A stretch of 64,000 nt of DNA, from NCBI GenBank assembly GCA_017506865.1, contig JAFCMP010000168.1, forward strand, positions 1 to 64,000, in the 5' to 3' direction. The stretch comes from Tribonema minus. Its lineage: Eukaryota; Sar; Xanthophyceae; Tribonematales; Tribonemataceae. Position numbers and translations under genes: made by a program. The first letter of the stretch is position 1; each line of letters opens with the position of its first letter. The notes under the pieces were generated by a model. That model had not been told where the DNA came from. It did no database searches and worked only from the letters and a program-made list of their open reading frames with translations. This document shows positions 35,501 to 45,700 of the stretch, piece after piece.

Positions 35501-35896
35501 CACTTTCACCCTGTCATAGATTGCAGGGACACGCAGCTGCGTCTTGCCTCAGTGAGATCTCACCTGCGCATCGATGTCCAGAAATTTGGTGCCGGATGAA
35601 AACGTGCTGAATATGCTGTTGAGCAGCACGAGTTGGCCAGAGCTCTGCAGGACTACAACGCGCGGCTCGGAGCGTGCAGGGACATCCGGCACGAAGTAGA
35701 ACTTCTGCGGGTGCTTGCCCTCCTGGGTGCGCGATATGCCGAAGCTATTGACTTGCCGCACCACCATGTCTGGCTCATTGTTGATTTTTGGAGTCAGCGA
35801 TGAATCCGTGAATCCCTGAAAGGTAGCCGCCCCCGCCCCCGTCAGGCCACCTAATGCCAGCAGCACTCCCACGGCTCGCTGCAGCGCCGCCATCAT
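11524..35896 (-). CDS. Gene A: secreted PQQ-propeller (glucose/sorbosone dehydrogenase-like) fused to multicopper oxidase
   Basis: Twenty-one exons (- strand, 5' to 3'): 35896-35564, 32296-32218, 31385-31169, 30660-30578, 30018-29874, 28148-28058, 27412-27297, 23939-23792, 22941-22796, 22150-22029, 21448-21324, 20892-20660, 19703-19503, 18845-18790, 18302-18088, 17454-17265, 16382-16169, 15176-14982, 13576-13485, 12205-12124, 11620-11524. All phases agree and give 1059 aa ending in TAA. A signal peptide (1-23) precedes a GSDH/HHIP-like propeller (~24-535) with GLMSMAFDPEWP, WGHLWSN (His243), GIRNPY (Arg323-Asn324) and GWPCLEG. A Pro/Thr linker leads to an oxidase with HTHG (662-665), HAHHHG (705-710), HQFHMH (966-971) and HCHVFEH...GM (1021-1032). 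These supply the ligands for type 1, 2 and 3 copper. Known for the families: propeller oxidises sugars or alcohols, copper domain reduces O2. Coupling within one chain is inference. Start is the first of two adjacent ATGs. Confidence 0.87.
13243..13318. repeat. 38-bp tandem duplication in an intron of gene A
   Basis: Bases 13243-13280 and 13281-13318 are two adjacent copies differing at about two positions (GAAGCAGATTTCG versus GAAGCCGATTTCG at the start). They lie just downstream of exon 19 of gene A in its intron and have no coding or splice signal. Confidence 0.9.
14281..14970 (-). repeat. Array of degenerate copies of the gene A exon 18 end and donor
   Basis: The true exon 18 end (CACCAGTTCCACAT then GTACGT, donor at 14981) is echoed downstream in the intron near 14830, 14690, 14468 and 14300. 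Examples are CCAGTTCCCCACAT then GTGCGT, and CACCAGTTCCACAT then ATACGT, where the GT is lost. Most copies are preceded on the - strand by a pyrimidine-rich TTTTCTCAG, TTTCCTCACAG or TTTTCTTACAAG acceptor-like sequence, so each resembles a mini-exon of about 40-46 bases that would shift the frame. Within the array, 14351-14571 and 14572-14792 are a nearly identical 221-bp tandem pair. Confidence 0.8.
15524..15573. repeat. Interstitial telomere-like repeat (CCCTAA-type) in gene A
   Basis: The + strand reads CTAACCCTAACCCTAACG followed by degenerate units (CCTAGCCC, AACCTAGCCCTAACCC). It sits in the intron between exons 17 and 18 of gene A, so the transcript carries TTAGGG-type units. It is too short and internal to be a chromosome end. 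Confidence 0.8.
17671..17730 (-). repeat. Decoy copy of the gene A exon 16 acceptor
   Basis: On the - strand the real exon 16 starts at 17454 after a C-run and GCGCGCGCTCAG. About 235 bases upstream in the transcript, a second C-rich run followed by GCGCGCGCGCAG leads into CTCTTCTTTACGACGGCGGC starting at 17689, which mimics the exon start CTCTTCTACACAACGGCGAC. The copy reads LFFTTAA and then a TGA, so using it would truncate the protein. It is a duplicated exon edge with an intact acceptor. Confidence 0.75.
20080..20091 (+). promoter_or_regulatory. Isolated Pol III A-box-like sequence
   Basis: TGGCTCAGTTGG matches the tRNA A-box consensus at every defined position. No B-box (GGTTCGANTCC) follows at a suitable distance, so no tRNA is called. 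The same 12-mer occurs at 25992-25981 on the other strand, where the rest of a tRNA-like fold is present. Confidence 0.3.
24082..24245 (-). repeat. Broken duplicate of the gene A exon 8 start
   Basis: This repeats 23874-24036 about 208 bases away. It carries the first ~20 codons of exon 8 (SSASKLLYNMGWPCLEGEIG) but the CGCAG acceptor has become GCTCAT, and the coding match stops at GGGCC. It is therefore a dead partial exon copy in the upstream intron. The non-coding flank (TGCCCGCTCGCCATT...CAGGTT) was duplicated with it. Confidence 0.85.
24259..25607. mobile_element. Mariner/Stowaway-type DNA transposon, probably non-autonomous (1349 bp)
   Basis: Perfect 28-bp terminal inverted repeats occupy 24259-24286 and 25580-25607, beginning CTTCCTCTGTCCCATAAG, and a TA dinucleotide flanks each side (24257-24258 and 25608-25609). 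The TIR start and TA target duplication match plant-type mariner and Stowaway families. No intact DDE/D transposase is visible, only short frames of unclear origin on both strands, so it would need a transposase from elsewhere. It sits in the 3.4-kb intron between exons 8 and 7 of gene A. Perfect TIRs indicate a recent insertion. Confidence 0.82.
25927..25999 (-). tRNA. Degenerate tRNA-Arg(UCU)-like sequence, pseudo-tRNA or SINE head
   Basis: Exactly 73 bases on the - strand can be laid on a tRNA plan. The acceptor GTGCATC pairs with AATGCAC at six of seven positions. The D-arm GCTC/GAGC lies inside a perfect A-box TGGCTCAGTTGG. The anticodon arm AAGGA-CTTCTGA-GCCTT has anticodon TCT. The T-arm is poor (GGATTGAATCC, two changes from the B-box), with mismatches. 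It lies inside an intron of gene A. A functional tRNA is unlikely; a decayed tRNA gene or tRNA-derived SINE fits better. Confidence 0.35.
26697..26808. repeat. 55-bp tandem duplication in a gene A intron
   Basis: Two adjacent copies of GCATATGCTTTCCTGACAC-type sequence ending GCGCTGACTGAGGTGCTGC begin near 26698 and 26753. They differ at roughly ten positions. No coding meaning is seen. Confidence 0.8.
32528..33065. repeat. Cluster of GGGCGTTTACAAGGG-type units in gene A intron 1
   Basis: GGCGTTTACAAG or close variants (GGGCGTTTACATGGG, GGGCGTTTACAAGAG, GGGCGTTTACTAGGG) occur about seven times between 32580 and 33050, with one inverted copy (GAGTAAACGCCCCCC) near 32527. CACGCCCATGGGCGTTTACA occurs at both ends of the cluster. 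Units are embedded in G-rich sequence and irregularly spaced, unlike a simple microsatellite. Confidence 0.75.
33655..34025 (+). repeat. Dispersed repeat, copy 1 (pairs with 38712-39085)
   Basis: Similar to 38712-39085 in the same orientation. Shared blocks include GCGTAC...CATCGCTGC, TTATTCTGGCGCTGGCTCTCCAGC, CACAGGCGGCGCTGA and GAAGTTGTGCGTAATGG. One frame keeps related residues in both copies (MRTCVSLRPFTNQRAGV versus MRQCASLQPFANQDAGV), hinting at a decayed coding element. Because the host genes are divergent, this is an inserted repeat rather than shared intron sequence. Confidence 0.7.
34678..34694. repeat. Perfect short palindrome in gene A intron 1
   Basis: ACCGTAAC, one base, then GTTACGGT: two 8-bp arms with a 1-base centre. 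The surrounding 34.3-35.45 kb is AT-richer and contains several TGAGTCA or TGACTCA words (about 34504, 34724, 34732 and 35381). No function can be assigned. Confidence 0.5.
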
Positions 35897-36703
35897 CAGC
35901 GCTCCTACCAGTGGGCAGCAGGTGTGATAGAGTGATTTGAGGCTAGCATGGGGTTGAGCATTTTAAAAAATTGCAGCGAAATGTGTGTTCTTCAAGATGA
36001 AACTAAATTGGGGTAAGCTCTGTTGCAGCTGCCTGCGCTTTTGTGACCACCATCTAGCGGTAGTACACGTAACACTCGCAAAAACACCACCATCCGCCAG
36101 TCATTGCTGCAGCAGTTCATGCAGCATCATGCAGCATCAATGGTTGGGACCCTTTCACCTGGCAGATGGCGCATGGCCATTTTTCGCGTGCTCATGAGTT
36201 ATATATACTACGATGCTGACTAGACCAGAAAGCAGTCACGTGAGACTCAGGTTGGTTAACGATGGACTGCACGGTGGTGCGTGCAGCCAAAGACAGCGCG
36301 CTCATGAAGATAATTGCCGATACGAGGGGGTGACCGTCCGTCGGGGAAACTCAGCTTTGATGTTGCATTTGCATCGTGGTATTGCATGCGCATTGCAGTG
36401 CACGGTGGCAGTGGGTGTGGATGTTGCATGAGAGTGGCGACAAATGGCGATGGCTTGTTTGACACAGCGCGCGGCCTTCCTTTGGTGCCAGAAGACTCGG
36501 AGCTGACTCGCCGACGATGCGATGCGCATATTATCCAGAAAGCTGCGCGCTCTTTCGTGTAGGCGGGACCAGAGCGGGCGTCCACAGGTGGCAGTGGTGC
36601 TGGCAAGCAGCTACGTGTGCGTCCTGGCACTGGCGCTGATACGCCTGGAGGCACACTGCCGCATCACTCGATCACAGCTCTGCCGCATCCGCATCACTGA
36701 TCG
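35897..36703. promoter_or_regulatory. Divergent intergenic region between gene A and gene B
   Basis: This 807-bp gap separates the two start codons and must contain both promoters and 5' UTRs. A TATATATA-like stretch lies at 36199-36207, about 500 bases before the gene B ATG on the + strand; whether it acts is unknown. No exon is evident. Because the two genes are head-to-head paralogues, shared control from this gap is plausible, but no mirror-image regulatory repeat is obvious by eye. Confidence 0.5.
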
Positions 36704-39700
36704 ATGCGGTCAATTATTGTGCGTGTGCTGGTGTTGGGAGTGATTCTCGGTGGAGTCACTGTGGAGGGAGTTCAATACAAGGACTTCTCCAACAGCGATG
36801 GCACGCCACGCATACTTGTACCCGATGATGGCATGGTGGTGCGACAGGAGATGGAGTTTGGGATGCCGGATCTGCCTGGCGTAAACAATCACGTGCAGAA
36901 GTTCTTCTTCGTGCCTGATAGAAAGGCAGAGCCGCGCGTGGTGACGATGGTGTCATCAGGGAGCCTTCGGCTGTACGACAGCATCAAAAGCGATCCCAGC
37001 GATTTCAAAGAGTTCCTAAACATCGAAGATGAGGTAAGCATGTATTTTTTTTTACAAACATAGGTAGAAGTATACATTCATAATACTTGTGAAGAGTGTT
37101 TCATGATCTGTTTTACATGTAGTAACTGTACATATTATAATACCTGTAGGCGAAGCCTAGGCTACGGGCCTGCGATCGAAGCTGTGTTCAACGGCAGGCC
37201 CGTAACCTCCGGTTAATTTTGCTCTGATGTCGAGGCTGGTGTTGCAAAACGAGGCTTGGTGTTCTTTTCAACTTAGTAATACTATGTCAATAGATTATCA
37301 TCCTGCACTGATTACAGGTATACTACTATATAGAAGATGATCATTTGAATCAGATCTGCAACTAACCAACTTGAAAGGTACTACTACTAGTAGGCTAGTA
37401 GACTACTAGTATAGTATAGCAGTAAGTGTTACATGTAGACTTGCAATACCTCGTCGACCACAGTACACACGATAGTATGTGTGCTGCTTACTACTAGTAG
37501 TAGTCTCTCCGCAGCCAGCCCTGCCCCTGAGCCCACTCCTGCTTAAAGCTTCCCGCTGACAGAATCAGTCCGTGCAGCTTGTCACAGCTGAACGCTGCGG
37601 TAGCCACCGCCAACAGGTGTGCCACCATGCGGTCGGTCACTGTTTTTATGCAAGCGATGATGTCCGAGAGTCTGCCTTGCGCTAGGCAAAGGGAGGCAGG
37701 TGCAGCGAAGCTTCGCTAGGCAGGACCTCAGGCTGGTGAAGCTTTGCTAGACATCCCCAAGTGCGGTCACATGTCACGAGACTGAACGGGACGGTCACAG
37801 CTGGCACCGCCACCATGGCTGAAAGACTTAAAGTGTACATACTAGTAGCTTATCCACCCAGGAGCGCCAGCAGCACTGTGTGACACGCGCCCTCAGACTA
37901 CTCCGCAACGCTGACAGTTTTGCAGTCAGGAAACACACAGGAAACTTCAAGGAAACAAGACAAACCGCGACGGCACGATGGTCACTGTTGAAGACATTGT
38001 CGCCATGGGTGCGAAGCTGCTACTCGTAGTCGGAGTCCTTTATTAGCACTGCTGGCAGCGCTGAGCTAGCCTGAGAGCGTGCCGACTGTCGTCTCAAGCT
38101 CGAAAACAACTTGAATTTCCCAGGTCCTTCGACATGTGTTTGTCGAAGGACAAACAGACTCGGGGTCGCCTCCCCAGCACATATGCGCTTGTGCGGCCTA
38201 GATTCTCCGAGACGCTCTGCTCGGCAAGGCCAGGGGCCCTGCCGCAAGCTTCGCTCGCAGATGCAATAATTACAGAAACTGATACCATATAGCAGTACGA
38301 TCATCATAGTGGTAATATGCTCATTTATGGAATGGACCAGGTTTTGATTTCAAATCGAACTTCATTCCATTGCCAACTTGAAGTGCCAGTGGAGACTGAG
38401 TGCAACCCAGTAGAGTACGGTAACCGTAGTACAGTATGATCATCATACTACAAAGTCATAATATATTCATTGTTAAACTGATTGGTTTGATTTCATTCAA
38501 CTGCCAAGTTGAACTTGAAGTAAGATGCAATCCAGTGACAATTTGAAAGGTTTACAGAAAAACCTAGGCAAGCGGAACGCCGGTACCGTTGCATGGTAGG
38601 CGAGGGACTCCCTTCAGCCTGAGGGCGCCTTGAAGTTCTCAGGTATTTTGGTGCGCGCGCGATTCTCTTCACCACCGATGCTTCTGGGCGTGCTCATTGT
38701 TGCGGGTGGCCCAGGGTTTGCGTACATGCGGCAGTGCGCATCGCTGCAACCATTCGCCAACCAGGATGCTGGGGTTAAGTTTCCAATGGGACTACCCCAG
38801 AAGCTGCGAGCTTATTCTGGCGCTGGCTCTCCAGCGCATGGGCTATTATAGCACAGGCGGCGCTGACCGCGCGCATACAGCGCTTTAGCGCTTGGTAGGT
38901 ATCGTACTGCTCTCAAGGCTGCGGCCACAATTGACGATGTGCCACTGCCAGTGGCAGGCTCTCTCATCAGTCTCACATTTCGCGCCTCCAGGAAGTGAAT
39001 GTGAAGTTGTGCGTAATGGATTTGAAGTTGATGCGGACTTTGTGTCTGTGGTGCTGTTAGATGTGCTCGATGTAGGTATAGCACCGTCTAGCGGCAAGGC
39101 AGGTGTTATCATAATGATGGCTGCAGTATGTATACTATAGCAGTACATGTTCTCGAAATCACAGGCGCAACGCAAGAAGCAGCACTCATGCAGGCAAATC
39201 GTGACGCAACTTGAAGCAAAACGTTGAGGCGATGATGTCCGACCCCGGTTTGTGCGCAACTTACACCATTTGACGTTTTCAAGCAATTGCCTCCACACAC
39301 ATCATGATGATCAATGACATGCATTAGGGGTACCTGCCCCCCTACCTCCGGAGTTTTCAAATTGGACGGTCTTTGTTCTTCTTGTCCACACTAAGTGGCA
39401 CGTTAACTCTATAGTAGTCACAGTACGTAGTACTATCAATCAGCCTAGTGATTGATCGAGATTCGACTCGGAAGGCTCAGCCTGTTGGCAGCTGACAGCG
39501 CAAGTGGTATTACACCACATCATCATATAGCCCATAGATTGTCATGTAATATATCAGCACAGAACTTCTGTCAGTGACCTGGGCCAATGACTCTAAGACT
39601 TTTCAAATTGGCAACAGACCGGCGGCACTCAGTCAGCTGCAGAAGCCAATCATCATGGCCCATTCGATGTTGTCACCTTGTCAAACGATTCAGAGTACAG

Positions 39701-42700
39701 TCAACACAGGTCCACCGGCACGAGCCGCTGCGGCTACGGCTGCAGCCTGTCCGCGAGTCCCGGAGTCCTCACGCGGGAACTTACACACGTGCCGCTTCCA
39801 TTGCATCATGGTCACCAGACTGAGTCTTGCGCCGCACCTTGCTGTACTACGGTAGGTGTTCTGGAATGGCCTCATGTCGGTGGCCTTCGACCCGCAATGG
39901 CCCCAGTCGCCCTACATATACATCTACTACATAGGTGAGTCACTGAGCGCGCTGATGCGCTGCGGTCAGCGCCCGTCGGTGCGCAGCGAAGTTGCTGTTG
40001 ACTTCATCTGCAAGTACTCTCAAGTATTGCTTGCGAAGCGGTGCGCGTTACAGCATGGCACCCCTTGAAGGCCAAGCTGCTAAAGGCTGCTGGCAGCGTG
40101 GCCAGTATGTGTTGCACGGTACCTTCAAAGTGAACCAACCTTGTGTGGAATCCGTGCCGTCACGTGTCGAGCGCTGCTGCAATGACCCTTTTTAGGCAGG
40201 CATCCTGAATATACATCGGCATCAGATGGGCTTGTCGTCAGAAACGTCGATGGTGTTGGTAGCCTGACGATAGGTGCCGACCCCCCCGCACGCTGCTCTC
40301 CCAGTCCGTGCAGCTACATTCATGTCAGTCCATCGGGTGCAAAGCCTCGCAGCGCTGTGTCTCACCGAATTGAGCGCAGTGCAGCCAACGCTCAGCCGCA
40401 AGCAGCTGCATGCGTGCAGCCACCCAGTGGCGCGCTCACGCGAGCAGCTGGTGCAGGCTGCGTGACTTCTGCGGGCTTGGACGCGTGGCCCAATGAGTAG
40501 CGCGCTGGCGAGCCGGAATGGCCAGCGCCTCCCAAGCAAGAGAGCAGTTGAGGCTCTTTTGCAGAACACGGCACGTTGAGCACTCATGTGATCATGGCAG
40601 CTGCAATGCAACCGTCGAAGTATTCTTCCCAAGTATCAAAATGGCACACCGCAGTACATAGTCCTCATTGCGTCTCCTGCACGCGCGCTGTCAGGCGGCG
40701 CGCATGTACGCACCGCACAACCTTGTACAGAGGTCGTACGTACTTTGAGGTATATATATAGAAGTATATATGTGGTCAGCACACGTAAGAGTTGGAATGT
40801 TTGTGGCGTACCTGCATGCAGCCGATGGCTCCGTCTGAGACAGGCGCGCGCATGCCCGACCCCTCTGTCCGACGCGCCGCAGGCTACACGGAGATCAGCA
40901 ACGACGCCGCGTACCCCAACACCAAGCTCGGCGGCGAGCGGCCGCTGGAGTGGGAGACGGCCGGCGGGTGCCGCCCGATGCCTGACCGCTCCAACTACCA
41001 GCACACGGCCGACACGTGCCCGAGCTACCGCAACAACCCGGGGGGGTGCGACGTCCTCTCGTGGAACTGCGAGATGTTCTCGTGAGTATTCGAGTGATTG
41101 ATCAAAATGTGCCTAGTGCCGCGCGGTGCCGGACCTCTCCAACTACCAGCACACAGCCGACACGTGCCCGAGCTACCGCGACAACCCGGGGGGGTGCGAC
41201 GTCCTCTCGTAAAACTGCGAGATGTTCTCGTGAGTACTACTGGGAGATAAGATGCTAAGAACAACGGTTCAAGCATGTCGTGAATGCAGCGCCGCCTTGC
41301 GGTAATGCTTGTTGTAGCGCTGGGGCTTGTGGCTGCAGCAGCTGTGCGCGCTTGTATGCAGCGTGCGTGACAAGGCCGGAGTGCGCGCCGCAAGCAAGAG
41401 CAGCACACTCGTCCAGTAGCAGAAGACTGCAGTGTCTGTGGCTGATAGGACGGTGCTGGCGAGCGCATATGAATTCTGCCCTGCGCGGCTTTGATTTCAG
41501 CGTGTGCCGCAGTGCTTTGCGTAGTAGTGCTGTTGGCGCTCCTGAGCTGCGTGGCTAGGTGCTGCTGCAGAGTTTTGCGCACATGCTTCGCCATGTGACT
41601 CACGGCAGTGCTCTGTGTGCCAGATGTACATTCGCGCAAAACATTAGACGTGTGGACCTGAGGCAGCAGACTGCAGATGAGTGGCAATGCCTGAAGTATA
41701 GCTGTCATGCATGCGCTCCTAACGTCACCAATATTTGTGCACATATAAAGGCAAAAATACTTTGTCTGCGCTCACAACAATGGGCAGACGCTCTGTTGAA
41801 GCACCTCTGGTGTTCACGGTGCCTGCCATTTCGTGGCACACCACGCAATTTCTCAATTTGTTGACAACCGCAAAGCATGGCAGTGCACATCACAATACCC
41901 CAGTAAATCTTTGCCGCCTGACCCATCACGAAGCGCCGCCGCTGTCCGCCGACCACTTTTAAAATTTCTCGCGTGCAACGGCTGACTTGGTTGTGGATTT
42001 GCATGCGCCCCTTGGCAGGCGCATCGACCGCGTAAAGCTGGACGTGGACACGTTCAAGGTGCAGTTCCGCGGGCACGTCTACGGCAGCACCCTCGCGTGC
42101 GGTGAGTTCATCTCTCCCCCCCCCCCCCCCCCCCCTTTCTGGCCTGCCGCTGTGCCACTGCGCGCACTGCTCTTCTTAGAAGGGTGCATCCTGCATGGCG
42201 ATTCAAGTCGTGGACTGTCCGCGTGCACTGTGGCATATGCATCCTGCAAGTGCACTCAAGCGTATATGTGTATGATTTATTTTGTCAGAGCGTGCTTCAT
42301 ATCAATTGCAAGCACAAGCATAGTCTGACATGCACGCCAAGTCTTCTGCACCACAACTGTGTATCGGCTGCAACAGAGTTCCGTGATCCGGTCCAATGTG
42401 CTTGCATTCATGGCATCTTTCTGTGTCACGATCTGCCTAATAATTTGCCATGTATGCAACTTGGTTGTATAGGTATGACATGGATATTTCAGTACTAGCA
42501 GGCCCTACTTGCCTGCATGTACGTATTTCTCACAGCACTTCAGGGGTGTGTTATTTTCAGCGCGCGCTGCTGGGGGTGCAATGGCCTTGAAACGACTGTC
42601 TGCTGCATATCACAACCCCACGTGCCGTTGCACCGGATGCGCACCCAGCACATACACTGTACGTTTCACGCCCTCACTGCCGCCGTCCCCCCCGGCCTGC

Positions 42701-45700
42701 GGCGGCGCACAGGCGGTTACTGGGGCCACCACTGGTCCAACATCCTGTTCCTCAGCGACGAGTCCATGGTGTTTGGCATGGGCGACCACGCTATCGACAC
42801 GATCCGCGTGGACCCCGGCAACCCGCTCGGCGACATGTGCTACTCCAGCGACGCGGGGTGAGCGCGCGAGCTCTTCTTCACGGAAACAAATCACAATGTC
42901 GTAGAGCTCCAGGTGACAAATCCACCTGAGTCTGCTGTACAGACTGATGAGCAATGGCGCACTAGCGTGAGCTTATGGATACGCATGGAATGATCGTAGC
43001 GCCCTAGGCGACGAGGTGCGGTCAGCCGCAAGTGCCTTGCTCCAACCTGTATAACGGTTGATGCGACTGCTGTCCGGTGCTCGGGGGGACTGTATTGCAC
43101 CTGCACAGCCCTCGGCTGTCCTGCAGAACAGTGGATGCAACCGCCGCCTGGTGCTCGCGGGGCTGTGCTTCATCTGCACAGCACTCGGTGTTGCCCACGC
43201 AAAAAACTGCTTGGCGCCAAAGATGTATGGTGCTCGCAAGGCCGTGCTTCATCTGCGCAGCACTTGGTGTCTGTCACCCGCGCAAACAAACGGCGCTCAC
43301 GTATGCATGCCGCTGCTCTGCAACTGCAGGGCGCCGCAGGGGCACTGGAACCCGCAGCGCGAGTGGACGGACCTGGGAAAGTTCCTGCGCATTTTCCCCG
43401 GCAAGTACCGCACCGCCACGAAGCCTGTGACGAGGGGTGATGACTACGAGGTGGGTGAAAAACAATGCCATCGGCACAGCGCTCATTTTTTTGCCATAGT
43501 ATGCCAAAATTCTGAATGCTGCCTCTGAGCGTTGCTGAATCTGCATCATCGTGACTGGCGCTTCATGGTTTGCGCAGGCCTGGGGTACGCGCGGGCGAGC
43601 ACGGGTCTTAAGTCGCACGAAAGTGAGCTGCGGCATGAAAGGCATGCGCCGCGCGCGCCGCTCACGTTTGGTCCAATGGGTCCTGCCACACTTGACCCTG
43701 CGCTGAAAGCCACATACTTGTCCGCATCAACGCCATTGCCGTCCGTCATATACGCCCCCCCCTCCCCCCCCCCCTCATGCGGACAACGCCATTGCCATCC
43801 GTCACATTCCCCCCCCCCCCCCCCCCCCCGCCACCCCCCCCTTCCCCCCCATGCCCCCCGCAGATCATCGCCAAGGGTGTCCGCAACCCGTACGCCGTGC
43901 AGGTGCTGCCGGACGACACCGTCTGGTTCGGCGACGTCGGCAACGCGCTGTCGGAGCGCATCTACCGCTTCAACGCGAGGTCAGCGCGCGCGTGCTGCAC
44001 CGAAGGACCAATGCAGCTAGGTCGTAGTCTTTGACATGTGTGTGCCGCTTCGCTGCCGAGCATGACTTGCATGGGGCGTGGCGGCACGGCGGCAGCGCGC
44101 TGCGTCAGCGTGCTGCGTCAGCGCAACTGAGCGTTCAAAAGCACGAGCGGCGCACGCGCTTACGCTATGTGTCTGTTTGCTGCGTGCGCTGCGCCCATGT
44201 GTGCCCGTGCTGCAAATTGGCTATGCGCGCGTGCGCATGTGGCGCGCGCACAAGCGGTGTGGGCAGCAGAGTCCTTGTTTTGCATGCGTAGACGGCAGCG
44301 ACGCATGCCATTAGAGCAGCGTTCATACCGAGGATGGCAAGCGGCAGATGCGTCTGCTGAGCCGCTGCTGGCGCGCGATGCGAAGACGCGCGCGACCGAC
44401 GCCGCGTACCATAGAAGTGCCCGCACTGCCCGTCGTAGAGCTGCTTGAGAGCCTTCGACAGGGGCGGCTAGTCACTCGCAGCGGTCAACATTCTGGTGCC
44501 GCGCCCGATCTCCATGCGCAGTGCAGCGTGCCGCTCTGTGAGCGCGTGTGCTTGCGCTCTGTGTGCGAGGAATTGTCCCAGCGCTACGCGCGTGCCACCA
44601 TCGCCGCCGCCCCTCTTGCCGCCATCACTGCCCCCCCCCCCCCCCCCCCTCACCCCCTGCATTGCCGCCGCCGCCGCTCTCGCGCGCGCGGCCGCTGCTG
44701 CGCAGGCAAGCCGCCGGCGCGAAGGGCGACGCGACGCTCTCGCCCGACGCCGTCAACTTCGGCTGGCCGTGCGTGGAGGGCGACGCGGGGGGGCCGATGC
44801 TCGCGCCCGGCAGCGAGACGGAGAAGGCGCAGTACCTCAAGGACGAGGGGTTCAGCCTGTGCGACCCCGTGTACAAGGCGCGTGCGGCAGCGCTGCGGGG
44901 GTGCCTGTCGCTGAGCGCTGTGGCATCGAGAGTACTCTCCACGCCCTGCTGAGGCGGCGGACGGCGCCTTGACTTTTGCGGGCACGGGCTGCGCGGCCGC
45001 CCTGTGCTTGCACGATCATGGCAGTGAACGCGTCGTTGTACAACAGCTGCTAGGACTTCGTTGTACGACCTCGTAGTTGTTGCCGGCGGACAGCATGCGT
45101 GCGGCATCGTGGCCGCGAACGCGGGTGCCATGCGCACGCGAGCGGTCTGTAGCCGAGTGCTGCTGTGCCGCAGTCAGTCAGTGCGGAAGGGCGTGCTTGG
45201 TGTGCATCTGATCAATGCACATCACGCGGGCATCCATGTCGCCAATGTTGACCTCGGCTGGTGCCAGGCATGTGATGCCAGCGCATGCCCCCGGGCCTGC
45301 CTATTCGGTCTGCCACGTGGTGCACGAGCGGCTCTGCATTTGAAGCGTGTGGTACCAGCGCACGTGTCGGTGCTCAGTGCGTGGGCAGGAGGGGGATGTG
45401 TCAATGCCACTCCAACTACATGTAGGCTGCAGGCATGCGAGCGCACACACTATGGCATGCGGCACCCACTGGCAGTGCTAGAGCCGTGCAGTCCCTGACG
45501 CACCGCCGTTTTTCTGCATATCCTGTCCCCGTCAGGCTGCTGGGATCAACTCCAAGTGGTTTGTGGGGTCGCCCAGCAACACCAAGGCCGACGCGCGCTA
45601 CGAGAGCCCCGCGTTTGAGTTCCGCGATGTGGTGGACCCCGATTTTGACGGCTGCCGCGGCAGCAGAGCCGCCGTCAGCGGGTGAGTGGTGCGCACACAT

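Larger units (their letters stand above)
20892..35896 (-). other. Gene A, propeller-coding block (exons 1-11) plus linker exon 12
   Basis: Exons 1-11 code for the GSDH-type beta-propeller. Exon 1 ends FLDIDAQ and exon 2 begins VQWDGLMSMAFDP, the usual blade junction of this family. Exon 7 carries GIRNPY...LPDDTIWVGDVG, matching the G-RNP...LWIGDVG signature in which Arg-Asn contacts PQQ in soluble glucose dehydrogenase. Exon 5 carries WGHLWSN...FGMGD, the position of the catalytic His in enzymatic members. Exon 3 is Cys/Asn-rich and family-atypical. Exon 12 starts with a Thr/Pro/Ala linker. Confidence 0.75.
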
